A DNA stretch of 64,000 bases from Glycomyces xiaoerkulensis. GTDB taxonomy: Bacteria > Actinomycetota > Actinomycetes > Mycobacteriales > Micromonosporaceae. Shown piece after piece: positions 35,597 through 43,940 of the stretch. The stretch is taken from the NCBI RefSeq assembly GCF_002798405.1, contig NZ_PGGV01000014.1, forward strand, positions 62,001-126,000. Direction: 5' to 3'. Both the position numbers and the translations under genes were made by a program. A model generated the notes under the pieces. The model saw only the letters and a program-made list of their open reading frames with translations, was not told the origin of the DNA and made no database searches. How positions within the stretch are numbered: position 1 is the stretch's first letter; each line of letters starts with the position of its first letter.

Positions 35597-36256
35597 TCAG
35601 CTCGCGGTCTCTGTGGGGAGCTCGGCGAGGCGCCATTCGAGGAGGCCGTCCTCGAGCCGGGCGGCGTCCCTTCCGGACGCGGCGAGGAGCTCGACCGCGT
35701 CGTGGGCGAACACGCAGAGCGCGCCGCGGCAGTAGGCCACGACCTTCGCCTCGGCGGGGACCTCGTCGAGCCGGTCGGGCAGTTCGTCGACGGGGATGCC
35801 GATCGCGCCGGGCAGGTGGCCGGCGGCGTACTCCTCGGCCGGGCGCACGTCCAGGACGGTGAACTCGCCCCGCTCGAGGCCGGCGAGCAGTTCGTCGCGG
35901 CCGACCTGCCGCGGCCGGTCCCCGAGGTAGTCGGCGGCGGCGCGCTCGGCGTCGGCGATGCGCGTGGCGGCGGTGTCCCGGGCGAGGCGGTAGAGCTCGG
36001 CCACGTCCTCGCCCGCGAGCGAGTAGTGGATCTTCTGGCCCTCGCGGCGGGCGGCGACCAGGCCGGCGGCCTTGAGGGTCTGGAGGTGGGCCGAGACGGT
36101 GGTCAGCCCCAGGCCCGAGGCGTCGGCGAGGACCTCGACCGAGCGCTCGGACTGGGCGAGCAGGTCGAGCAGTTCGAGGCGCCGGCCGTTGCCGAGCGCC
36201 TTGCCGACGCGCGCGAGCTGGTCGAACAGCGCCGTCTTCTTCTCCGGATCGCCCAT
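35597..36256 (-). CDS. ArsR-type regulator fused to a rhodanese domain
   Basis: 219 aa. Residues ~10-95 form a winged helix (RLELLDLLAQSERSVEVLADASGLGLTTVSAHLQTLKAAGLV). Residues ~118-219 form a rhodanese fold (FTVLDVRPAEEYAAGHLPGAIGIPVDELPD) with the active-site loop YCRGALC, where the first Cys can carry a persulfide. Such fusions are thought to sense sulfane sulfur and repress detoxification genes. It is divergent from the MBL-rhodanese gene, with an inverted repeat between them. Confidence 0.88.
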   Translation of the reverse strand: MGDPEKKTALFDQLARVGKALGNGRRLELLDLLAQSERSVEVLADASGLGLTTVSAHLQTLKAAGLVAARREGQKIHYSLAGEDVAELYRLARDTAATRIADAERAAADYLGDRPRQVGRDELLAGLERGEFTVLDVRPAEEYAAGHLPGAIGIPVDELPDRLDEVPAEAKVVAYCRGALCVFAHDAVELLAASGRDAARLEDGLLEWRLAELPTETAS

Positions 36257-36272
36257 CGCTCCCCCTCGACTT

Positions 36273-36296
36273 GTATTCCATCATTCTTTGGAATAC
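36273..36296. promoter_or_regulatory. Operator for the ArsR-rhodanese regulator
   Basis: GTATTCC-N10-GGAATAC is a 24-bp inverted repeat 17 bp from the regulator start and 52 bp from the MBL gene, in otherwise AT-rich DNA. Confidence 0.75.
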
Positions 36297-36347
36297 TGTA
36301 TCACTGGTCTCGGGGTACCCGCCCCCCGAGAAGAGAAGGAGACCGCG

Positions 36348-37694
36348 ATGACCGACATCGAACCGACGGCCCTGGTCGACGAGGGCCTGGGCAACACCGC
36401 CTACCTCCTCGACCTCGGGGACGGGAGCGCGCTGGCGGTCGATCCCGCGCGCGACCTGCGCACCGTCCGCGCCGCCGCCGACCGCACCGGTCTGCGGCCC
36501 CGGCTGGTCGCCGAGACCCACCTGCACGCCGACTTCGTCTCCGGGGCGCTCCAGTTGCGCTCGCGCGACCGGGTGGAGATCCTGGCCTCCGGCGCCGGGG
36601 GCCGGGCCTTCCCGCACCGGGGCCTGGGCGAGGGCGACGAGGTCGACCTCGGCGGCCTGACGCTGCGCGCGCTCGGCACGCCCGGACACACCGAGGAGCA
36701 CCTGAGCTACCTGATCCTCGACGGCACGCGGCCGCTGGGGGTCTTCACCGGGGGTTCGCTGCTGGTGGGCGCCGCCGCCCGCACCGACCTGGTCGACCCC
36801 GACCGCGCCGAGGAACTGGCCCGGCGCCAGTTCCGGTCGCTACAGCGGCTGCTCGAGCTGCCCGACGAGGTAGCGGTGTGGCCGACCCACGGCGCCGGCT
36901 CGTTCTGCTCGGCCCCGCCCGGGGCCGAGCGGACCTCCACCATCGGCGCCGAGAAGGCCGGCAACCCGCTGCTGGCCGCGGCCGACGAGGACGAGTTCGT
37001 GGAGCGGCTGCTCGGCGGCCTCGGCTCCTATCCGTCCTACTTCGACCACCTCTCGGAGGTCAACCGGTCCGGGCCGGCGGTCGTGGCCGAACCGCCGACG
37101 CTCGAGCCGCTGAGCGCCGAGCGGGTGCGGCGCCTCCAGGCCGACGGCGCGGCCGTGGTCGACGCGCGGCCGGTCCGCGACTTCGGCCCGGCCCACGTCC
37201 CCGGCTCGGTCTCCATCCCGCTGCGCGGCCAGTTCGCCACCTGGCTCGGCTGGGTGGTCGAGTTCGGCACCCCGGTGGTGATCGTCCGCGACCCCGGCCA
37301 GGACCCGGCCGAGATCGCCTGGCAGGCCGCCAAGGTCGGCTACGAACTCGCCGGCGAGCTGGCCGGGGGCGTCGACGCCTGGGACGGCCCCGCCGCGGCC
37401 ATCCCGGTGCTGGACCCGGCCGAGGCCGCCGGCGAGGGCGCCACGGTGCTCGACGTGCGGCAGGAGTCCGAGTACGTCGCCGGGCACGTGCCCGGGGCGG
37501 TCGGCATCGAACTCGGCGGCCTCGGCGAGGCGGACCTGCCGTCCGGGCCGCTGCTGTCGATGTGCGGGCACGGCGAGCGGGCCATGACCGGCGCGAGCCT
37601 GGCGGCGCGGCGCGGGGCGCGGGTGTCGGTGCTGGCCGGCGGTCCGGACGAGCTGGCCGAGGCGGCGGACCTGCCTCTGGCGGACGGCCGATGA
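36348..37694 (+). CDS. MBL-fold protein with two rhodanese domains (persulfide dioxygenase/CstB-like)
   Basis: 448 aa; AAGGAGA precedes the ATG. Domain 1 (~1-235) is a metallo-beta-lactamase fold of the ETHE1 type: THLHADF (53-59), GTPGHTEEH and PTHGAGSF. Domain 2 (~255-345) is a rhodanese without the catalytic Cys. Domain 3 (~350-448) has SMCGHGERA, where the Cys could bear a persulfide. The plan matches CstB, which oxidises persulfides. Two metal-site positions differ from active ETHE1 enzymes: HADF instead of HADH, and FTGGSL instead of FTGDSL. It is divergent from the ArsR-rhodanese gene and overlaps the MFS gene by ATGA. Confidence 0.88.
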   Translation: MTDIEPTALVDEGLGNTAYLLDLGDGSALAVDPARDLRTVRAAADRTGLRPRLVAETHLHADFVSGALQLRSRDRVEILASGAGGRAFPHRGLGEGDEVDLGGLTLRALGTPGHTEEHLSYLILDGTRPLGVFTGGSLLVGAAARTDLVDPDRAEELARRQFRSLQRLLELPDEVAVWPTHGAGSFCSAPPGAERTSTIGAEKAGNPLLAAADEDEFVERLLGGLGSYPSYFDHLSEVNRSGPAVVAEPPTLEPLSAERVRRLQADGAAVVDARPVRDFGPAHVPGSVSIPLRGQFATWLGWVVEFGTPVVIVRDPGQDPAEIAWQAAKVGYELAGELAGGVDAWDGPAAAIPVLDPAEAAGEGATVLDVRQESEYVAGHVPGAVGIELGGLGEADLPSGPLLSMCGHGERAMTGASLAARRGARVSVLAGGPDELAEAADLPLADGR

Positions 37695-38935
37695 GACCGG
37701 CCGCCCCGCCCCGCCTGGGCCTGGCCGCCAACCTGGGCCAGTTCAGCCTCCTCGTCGTCGTCAACGCCCTGGTCGGCGGGCTGCTCGGCCAGGAGCGGAT
37801 CCTCACCGCCTTCGGCGAGGAGACCTTCGGGATCACCTCCTACACCTCGGCGCTGCTGTTCATCGCCGTGTTCGGCGCTACCAAGGCCGGGGTGAACTTC
37901 TTCGCCGGGGGCCTGTGCGACCGCTACGGGCGCAAGCCGGTGCTCGTCGCCGGATGGCTGGTGGCGGTCCCGGTGCCGCTGATGCTCATGGCCGCGCCCG
38001 ACTGGTCGTGGGTCATCGCCGCGAACGTGCTGCTGGGCGTCAACCAGGGCCTGACGTGGTCGACCACGGTGGTCATGAAGATCGACCTGGCCGGCCCGGA
38101 GCGGCGCGGCCTGGCGATGGGGCTCAACGAGGCCGCCGGGTACTTCGCGGTCGCCGTCACCTCGATGGCGACCGGCCGGCTGGCGGCCGAATACGGCTGG
38201 CAGCCGGGCGCATTCGCGCTGGGCGCCGCCTATGTGGCCATCGCTCTGGGGCTGTCGGTCTTCGCGGTCCGCGAGACCGCCGGGCACGTGCGGCTCGAGG
38301 CGGCCGGCCACGTCGGCGGCGAGGCCGGGCTGTCCTCTCGGGAGGTCTTCACCCGCACGAGCCTGACCGATCCGACCCTGTCGGCGGTCAGCCAGGCGGG
38401 CCTGGTCAACAACCTCAACGACGGGCTCGCTTGGGGGCTGCTGCCGGTCCTGCTCGCCGCCGACGGGCTCGGCGTGGCCGACGTCGGCCTGATCGCGGCG
38501 ATCTACCCGGCCGTGTGGGGCCTCGGCCAGCTCGCCACCGGTCCGGCCTCGGACCGGCTGGGCCGCAAAGGCTTCGTCGTGTGGGGCATGTTCGTGCAGG
38601 CGGTCGGCCTGGCGGTGTTCGCCGGAGCGGACGGCTTCGCGGTGTGGGCGGGCGCGGCCGTGCTGCTGGGGATCGGCACCGCGATGGTCTATCCGACGCT
38701 GCTGGCCGCGATCGGCGACACCGCCCATCCGACGTGGCGGGCGCGCTCGGTCGGCGTCTACCGGCTCTGGCGCGACGCCGGGTTCGCCGTGGGCGCGCTC
38801 GTGGCCGGTCTGCTCGCCGACGCCTGGAGCATCCCGGTGGCCATCGCCGCCGTCGCGGCGCTGACGGCCCTGTCGGGCGCGTTCGCGGCGGTCCGGATGC
38901 GGGAGACGCACCGGCGTCGGCCGACGCCGGGCTGA
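37691..38935 (+). CDS. MFS transporter coupled to the MBL-rhodanese gene
   Basis: 414 aa with about 12 membrane helices. Motif A in GGLCDRYGRKPVLVAG and the repeated SDRLGRKGFVVWG of the second half are intact. The ATG lies in the upstream stop (ATGA), so it is co-translated with the persulfide enzyme. Substrate unknown; export or import of a sulfur compound such as sulfite or thiosulfate is a reasonable guess from context. Confidence 0.88.
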   Translation: MRPAAPPRLGLAANLGQFSLLVVVNALVGGLLGQERILTAFGEETFGITSYTSALLFIAVFGATKAGVNFFAGGLCDRYGRKPVLVAGWLVAVPVPLMLMAAPDWSWVIAANVLLGVNQGLTWSTTVVMKIDLAGPERRGLAMGLNEAAGYFAVAVTSMATGRLAAEYGWQPGAFALGAAYVAIALGLSVFAVRETAGHVRLEAAGHVGGEAGLSSREVFTRTSLTDPTLSAVSQAGLVNNLNDGLAWGLLPVLLAADGLGVADVGLIAAIYPAVWGLGQLATGPASDRLGRKGFVVWGMFVQAVGLAVFAGADGFAVWAGAAVLLGIGTAMVYPTLLAAIGDTAHPTWRARSVGVYRLWRDAGFAVGALVAGLLADAWSIPVAIAAVAALTALSGAFAAVRMRETHRRRPTPG

Positions 38936-39170
38936 CGCCGCGGCCTCGGTCGATCCGGCCGACCCCGGCGAACTGCGTCGCCGGGTCTTGGCCCCGTCCG
39001 GGCTCAGCCGGATTCCGGTATCCGGGTTCGTCCCGGTCGGGTCGGATCCGAATCGGATCGCCGGGATTCGCCCCGGGCCGTTTCGGCACCGCCCTTGACC
39101 GGCCTACAATCGTTTGCGTAATTTAAAGAGCCGATCAATGATCTCAGCGAGACGACAGGGGACCCCTCCA

Positions 39171-40166
39171 GTGGCCGCGACCATCAAGGATGTCGCCCGT
39201 GAGGCGCAGGTGCACATGTCCACCGTCTCGCGCGCCTTCTCCGTGCCGCACCGGGTGCGCCCCGAGACCCGGACCAGGATCATGGAGGCCGCCCGGCGCC
39301 TCGGATACCGGCCCAGCCGGGTGGCCAGGGCGCTCACCACCGGCCGCACCCACAATATCGGCTTCATCGTCGCCGACATCGCCAACCCGTTCTTCCCTCC
39401 CATGATCAAGGCCGCTGAGCACACCGCCCGCGCCCGCGACTACCACCTGTTCGTGGCCGACGCCTCGGAGGACCCGGCCATAGAGGCCGAACTGGTGGAC
39501 GCCCTGGCCAAGCAGGTCGACGGCGTGGTGCTGTGCGCGCCGCGCGTATCGAACGCGAAAATCGAGCGGCTCAACGAGACCATCCCGATCGCGCTGGTCA
39601 ACCGCAAGATGACCGGCATCCCCTCGGTGACGATGGACGTCGTGGACGGCTCGCAGGTGGCGATCGAGCACCTGCTCGAACTCGGGCACCGCAAGATCGC
39701 CTACGTCTCGGGCCCGCGCCAGTCGTGGACCAACTCCCAGATCCGCCGCTCGGTGACCTCCACGGCCGACGACCGGGCGGAGGTGACCGTCCTCGGCCCG
39801 AACACCCCGAACGAGGACGCCGGGCTCGCGGTCGCCGAGCAGGTCGCCAGCAGCGGCATCACCGCGGTGCTGGCCTACAACGACCTGCTCGCCATCGGAC
39901 TCATGGAGGGCCTGCACAGCCTCGGCGTGGACGTGCCCGGACAGGTCAGCGTCATCGGCATCGACGACACCGTGCTCGCCCGGCTGGCGAGGCCGAGCCT
40001 GACCACGCTCATCGTCCCGACCCCCGACGCCGGGACCGCCGCGATCGACCTGCTGCTCCAGTACGCCGCGGCCGATATGGGCGAGGAGGAGCCGCGGGGC
40101 GGGGCGCACATCTCCCTGCCCACCAAACTCGTCGTCCGCGACTCGACCGCTCCCCCGCCGGACTGA
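39171..40166 (+). CDS. LacI-family transcriptional regulator
   Basis: 331 aa from a GTG at 39171 (AGGGGA 8 bases before; an ATG at 39138 is in frame but has no site). The DNA-binding domain is TIKDVAREAQVHMSTVSRAF with hinge PSRVARALTTGRTHNIGF. The sugar-binding domain is complete (VSVIGIDDTVLARLARPSLTTL). No gene adjoins it closely, so its target could be itself, the nearby SMP-30-like gene or the GH64 gene. Confidence 0.9.
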   Translation: MAATIKDVAREAQVHMSTVSRAFSVPHRVRPETRTRIMEAARRLGYRPSRVARALTTGRTHNIGFIVADIANPFFPPMIKAAEHTARARDYHLFVADASEDPAIEAELVDALAKQVDGVVLCAPRVSNAKIERLNETIPIALVNRKMTGIPSVTMDVVDGSQVAIEHLLELGHRKIAYVSGPRQSWTNSQIRRSVTSTADDRAEVTVLGPNTPNEDAGLAVAEQVASSGITAVLAYNDLLAIGLMEGLHSLGVDVPGQVSVIGIDDTVLARLARPSLTTLIVPTPDAGTAAIDLLLQYAAADMGEEEPRGGAHISLPTKLVVRDSTAPPPD

Positions 40167-40194
40167 CACCGGTGTTCCGACCGGCGGGTGTCAG
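40163..40194. terminator. Bidirectional terminator between convergent genes
   Basis: CTGACACC (40163-40170) pairs with GGTGTCAG (40187-40194), with a further CGGT/ACCG inner pairing. The stem contains the stop codons of both converging genes. Confidence 0.5.
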
Positions 40195-40541
40195 TGCATG
40201 TCCTTCCAGGCGATGATCCCGACGTCGATCGCGTCGGCCAGCGCGGTGAGCGTCCGCACCGGCACCCGGTCCACACCCGACTCGCGGAGCCCGACGAGCC
40301 ACGAGGCGACGATGATGAGCCCCCTGCTCGGCGGGCCGCCGTCGCGGATGACCGCGCGCACGTCGTGGAGGAGTCCCTCCAAACGCTCCGGTGAGTCGGC
40401 CGGTCCGCCTGCTTCCTCGATCGCTCGTATCTCGGCGCGCAGCCGGTCCCGAACCTGTTCCCCCGTCAGTACATCGACCTCGTTCGCCGGCACCCAACTC
40501 AACACCGGTTCCCGCGGCCGCCAAGCCCCCGCTTCAGTCAC
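40191..40541 (-). CDS. Hypothetical protein
   Basis: 116 aa from a GTG at 40541. A helical region (LTGEQVRDRLRAEIRAIEEAGG... RLEGLLHDVRAVIRD) is followed by a moderately hydrophobic segment (GLIIVASWLVGL) and ends ALADAIDVGIIAWKDMH. There is no signal peptide or known motif. It converges on the LacI gene. Confidence 0.5.
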   Translation of the reverse strand: MTEAGAWRPREPVLSWVPANEVDVLTGEQVRDRLRAEIRAIEEAGGPADSPERLEGLLHDVRAVIRDGGPPSRGLIIVASWLVGLRESGVDRVPVRTLTALADAIDVGIIAWKDMH

Positions 40542-40666
40542 GACTCCATGATCCCAATCGTCCCGCCGTGAGCCTCGGGCCCCTCCGGTGCTGAGTGACG
40601 CCCCATTCGGGCTCTCCGGTCGAGGCGGTAGATTCGCCGTCGAGGTCTCCGACGGAAGGATCCCCC

Positions 40667-41557
40667 ATGGGCGGCACGCCAGTGAGTTTCGAGGTCTTCG
40701 ACGGTCGCTTCAATGTCGGCGGCGACAACTATCTCGAATGCCTGTTCTCGGACGCCAGGTGGACCGAGGGGCCGGTGTACGTGCCGTCGGGGCGGTACCT
40801 GCTGTTCAGCGACATCCCGAACGACCGGTTGATGCGCTGGGACGAGACCGACGGTTCGGTGAGCGTCTTCAGGTTCCCGGCCGGTTATGCCAACGGGAAC
40901 ACGCTCGACCGGCGGGGGCGGCTGGTCTCGTGCGAGCACGGCGAGCGGCGGGTGACGCGGACCGAACTGGACGGCTCGGTCGCGGTCCTGGCCGACCGCT
41001 GGGAGGGCGGCCGGTTCAACAGCCCCAACGACGTGGTGGTCTCCTCGGACGGCGCGGTCTGGTTCACCGATCCGCAGTACGGGATCGACAGCGACTACGA
41101 GGGCCATGCGGCCGAGCCGGAGATCGACGGCTGCCACGTCTACCGCATCGACCCCGCCTCGGGTGCGGTGGCGCGGGTCGCCGACGACTTCCAGCGCCCC
41201 AACGGGCTCGCCTTCTCCCCCGACGAGTCGCGCCTCTACGTCTCCGACACGAGCGCCGGTCACATCCGGGTCTTCGGCGTCGACGGCGGCGGCCTGTCGG
41301 GCGGGGAGGTCTTCGCGGCCTCGCCCGGCGGGAACCTCGACGGCATGCGGGTCGACGTCGCCGGCCGGGTCTGGGCCGCTGCGGCGGACGTGAACTGCTT
41401 CGACCCCGACGGCACGCGGCTGGCGAGGCTGCCGATTCCGCAGCCGGCGGTCTCCAACCTGGTCTTCGGGGGCCCGAAGCGCAATCGCCTGTTCGTGTGC
41501 GCGACGAACTCGGTGTATTCGATGATGCTGAAGACCAACGGGGCCTGGCGGCTCTGA
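40667..41557 (+). CDS. SMP-30/gluconolactonase-family protein
   Basis: 296 aa; GGAAGGA lies 6 bases before the ATG. Six-bladed propeller of the SMP-30 type with metal-binding residues in WTEGPVYV (Glu34), FNSPNDVVVSSDGAVWFTDPQYG (Asn121) and RPNGLAFSPDESRLYVSDTSAGH. The family hydrolyses aldonolactones to sugar acids, with a divalent metal, in the cytoplasm. It could supply the aldonate substrate of the dehydratase at 52476 but is not in the same operon. Confidence 0.87.
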   Translation: MGGTPVSFEVFDGRFNVGGDNYLECLFSDARWTEGPVYVPSGRYLLFSDIPNDRLMRWDETDGSVSVFRFPAGYANGNTLDRRGRLVSCEHGERRVTRTELDGSVAVLADRWEGGRFNSPNDVVVSSDGAVWFTDPQYGIDSDYEGHAAEPEIDGCHVYRIDPASGAVARVADDFQRPNGLAFSPDESRLYVSDTSAGHIRVFGVDGGGLSGGEVFAASPGGNLDGMRVDVAGRVWAAAADVNCFDPDGTRLARLPIPQPAVSNLVFGGPKRNRLFVCATNSVYSMMLKTNGAWRL

Positions 41558-41604
41558 ACGGCGTTCGGCAACTCCGAGTGAGGCCGCATCCGGCTGTCAA
41601 GTAA

Positions 41605-41633
41605 TTGACGTAGGTCTATGTATGTGCTAGAAA
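41605..41633 (+). promoter_or_regulatory. Promoter of the GH64 gene
   Basis: TTGACG (41605-41610) and TAGAAA (41628-41633) are 17 bases apart, nearly the same -10 and spacing as the GH16 promoter at 22953. Confidence 0.65.
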
Positions 41634-41648
41634 AAGTAGGACGAACTT

Positions 41649-41664
41649 GAGAGAGCGCTCTCTC
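41649..41664. promoter_or_regulatory. LacI-type operator 1 of the GH64 gene
   Basis: The 16-bp palindrome GAGAGAGCGCTCTCTC is identical to operator 1 of the GH16 gene and lies 15 bases past the -10 box. Confidence 0.8.
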
Positions 41665-41693
41665 TCGCGTATATGGACCAGGTCCAGAAACAC

Positions 41694-41705
41694 GAGAGCG
41701 CTCTC
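41694..41705. promoter_or_regulatory. LacI-type operator 2 of the GH64 gene
   Basis: Perfect palindrome GAGAGCGCTCTC, centre 43 bp from operator 1. Confidence 0.75.
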
Positions 41706-41731
41706 AGTCTCCTGGAATGAGAGGACCGATC

Positions 41732-43357
41732 GTGACCATGCTCTCGCGAAGAAAGATGATCACCGCCACCGCCGCCACCGGCGTCGTCGCCGCCAGCGCC
41801 CCCTGGTGGCACCGCATGGCCGGAACCGAGGCCGAAGCCACGCCGGCCACATGCGAGCTCGCGCTCGCCAACCGCACCGACACCTCCGCGGTCAACGCCT
41901 ACGTCACCGGCCGCGAGTTCGGCACCGACCGGATGATGGTCCTGCGCCCCGACGGCCCGTACTACATCGAGGAGCCGCCGGGACCGGACACGCCGCTGCC
42001 GGTCGACGCCGCGATCCCCCTCAACGCCCCCGGCGCCGACCCGGTCGTGATCACCCTGCCGCGCATGTACGGCTCACGGGTCTACTTCGTCCGCGAGGAC
42101 ACCATCGACTTCTACGTCAACCCCGGACCGGCGCTGGTCGAGCCCGCGCTGCACAACGCCGAGGACTCCAACTACGAGAAGATCGTCTCGTTCTGCGAGT
42201 TCACCTTCAACGACTTCCAGCTCTACATCAACCTCAGCTACGTCGACCTGGTCACCGCCCTGCCGATCGGCATCCGCCTGCAGGGCAACGGCGACCACAG
42301 TGTCGCGCCGCTCCCGGCCGGCGCGGTCGAGGCCATCGCCGCGGATCTGAACTCCCAGGCCTCCTCGGACGGGCAGCCGTGGGACGAGCTGGTCATGCGC
42401 GGCGACGACGACCGGGTCCTGCGGGTGATGTCGCCGCAGAACATCATGGCGACCCGGCTCGGCCAGCCGGACATGCCGTTCGAGGGCTACTGGAGCGACT
42501 ACGCCGACCAGGTCTGGGAGCACTACCGGCACAACGACCTGCGGGTCGACCTCCAGGGCGGGCGCGGCGTGCTCACCGGCCGCGTCCAGGGCGACCGGTT
42601 GGTCTTCGACGACGGCTCGACGTTCGGCAAGCCGAACGACTGGGACATCTTCACCTGCGACGGCGGGCCGTTCGCGAACAATCCCTCCGACTCCCCCGAG
42701 CGGAAGGGCGCGCTGGCGCGGCTGGCGGCGGCGTTCAACCGCAGCACGATCCTCAGCCACGCCGACCAGCCGAACGGCGCCGCGGTCGAGGAGTTCTACC
42801 AGCACCCGGTGACGAACCACTACTCGCGGGTGGTGCACGCCAACTCCCCCATCGGCTACGCCTTCCCCTACGACGACGTGACGCCCGACGACGCGCCCGA
42901 CCAGTCCGGCGCGGCCTTCGACCCCGAACCGGGCCGCCTGACCCTGACCGTCGGCGGCGGCTCCGCCAGCGGCTCCGCGAGCGGTCCCATCATCGGCTAC
43001 GCCGGCAAGTGCATGGACGTCGAGGGCGGCGGCAGCGCCGACGGCACGCCGGTGCAGCTCTACACCCGCAACGGGACCGCGGCGCAGGAGTGGACCTTCC
43101 ACGAGGACGGCACCATCCGGGCCCTCGGCAAGTGCCTCGACGTCGCCGGCGGCTCGACCGCCAACGGCGCCAAGGTGCAACTGTGGACCCCCAACGGCAC
43201 CGGCGCCCAGCAATGGGTCCTCACCGACGCGAACGAGCTGGTCAATCCGCAGTCGGGCAAGTGCATCGACGTGGCAGGCTGGGACTCGTCCGACGGCACC
43301 GACCTGATCATGTGGGAGCGCCACGGCGGCGAGAACCAGAAGTGGTACCCGGCCTGA
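41732..43357 (+). CDS. Secreted GH64 beta-1,3-glucanase with CBM13
   Basis: 541 aa from a GTG at 41732 (GAGAGGA 6 bases before; ATGs at 41717 and 41738 are in frame). A Tat signal (SRRKMITATAATGVVAA) leads into a GH64 domain (about 40-400): thaumatin-like CELALANRTD, DTIDFYVNPGPALVEPALHN, EFTFNDFQLYINLSYVDLV and GYWSDYADQVWEHYR. GH64 enzymes release pentasaccharides from beta-1,3-glucan. The C-terminal CBM13 is close in sequence to that of the GH16 gene, yet the second Cys of all three repeats is gone. Regulation is shared with GH16 through identical operators. Confidence 0.9.
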   Translation: MTMLSRRKMITATAATGVVAASAPWWHRMAGTEAEATPATCELALANRTDTSAVNAYVTGREFGTDRMMVLRPDGPYYIEEPPGPDTPLPVDAAIPLNAPGADPVVITLPRMYGSRVYFVREDTIDFYVNPGPALVEPALHNAEDSNYEKIVSFCEFTFNDFQLYINLSYVDLVTALPIGIRLQGNGDHSVAPLPAGAVEAIAADLNSQASSDGQPWDELVMRGDDDRVLRVMSPQNIMATRLGQPDMPFEGYWSDYADQVWEHYRHNDLRVDLQGGRGVLTGRVQGDRLVFDDGSTFGKPNDWDIFTCDGGPFANNPSDSPERKGALARLAAAFNRSTILSHADQPNGAAVEEFYQHPVTNHYSRVVHANSPIGYAFPYDDVTPDDAPDQSGAAFDPEPGRLTLTVGGGSASGSASGPIIGYAGKCMDVEGGGSADGTPVQLYTRNGTAAQEWTFHEDGTIRALGKCLDVAGGSTANGAKVQLWTPNGTGAQQWVLTDANELVNPQSGKCIDVAGWDSSDGTDLIMWERHGGENQKWYPA

Positions 43358-43430
43358 GGCACCCGCGCGGTCGGGAACCGCGGACCGGGCGCACCGGGTC
43401 CGCTACCGGGCACCGGCGCCGATCGCCCTC

Positions 43431-43811
43431 TCAGCTCCAGTCGAACCCTTTGTTGCGGCACAGGCAGAAGGGATGTCCCACCGGGTCGGTGTAGACCTGC
43501 CACCCGTATCCCTCGGGCCCGATGAAGTTCTTTTGCAGCGTCGCGCCGAGTTCGACGACGCGGCGCTGCTCGGGCTCGAACTCGTCGACCTCGAAGTCGA
43601 GGTGGTACTGCTTGGGGTGTTCGTCGCCGGGCCAGGTCGGGGGCCGGTAGTGCTCCACCCGCTGGAAGGCGAGGTAGAGGTCGCCGAAGCGAATGCTGGC
43701 CCACATCTCGTCGCTGCCCTCCGCGATCTCGCGGTCGACGACCTTGGCGTAGAAGTCCGCGAGCGCCATCGTGTCAGGGCAGTCGATGATGAAGTCGGTG
43801 AATTTCAGCAT
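43431..43811 (-). CDS. VOC-family (glyoxalase/bleomycin-resistance fold) protein
   Basis: 126 aa, one VOC domain. FTDFIIDCPDTMALADFYAKVV begins the first beta-alpha unit; PKQYHLDFEVDEFE has a His metal-ligand position and LGATLQKNFIGPEGYGWQVYTDPVGHPFCLC ends the second. The substrate is unknown; such single-domain proteins are often metal-dependent enzymes or binding proteins. It converges on the GH64 gene. Confidence 0.82.
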   Translation of the reverse strand: MLKFTDFIIDCPDTMALADFYAKVVDREIAEGSDEMWASIRFGDLYLAFQRVEHYRPPTWPGDEHPKQYHLDFEVDEFEPEQRRVVELGATLQKNFIGPEGYGWQVYTDPVGHPFCLCRNKGFDWS

Positions 43812-43940
43812 CGGGCGATCCTGCCACGGGAGCGGAAGCCGGGCGGACCACGGCCCCGGGCCCGGATGACGGACGTCTCGCCGCCGCGCCGGGCGATCAG
43901 GTCGGGACCGGGTTCCGCGGGCGTCGGCTCGGTCCCCGGT

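Noticed and set aside
43378-43412. Terminator between GH64 and the VOC gene
   Set aside because: Only about 7 bp pair without mismatch; too weak to list.
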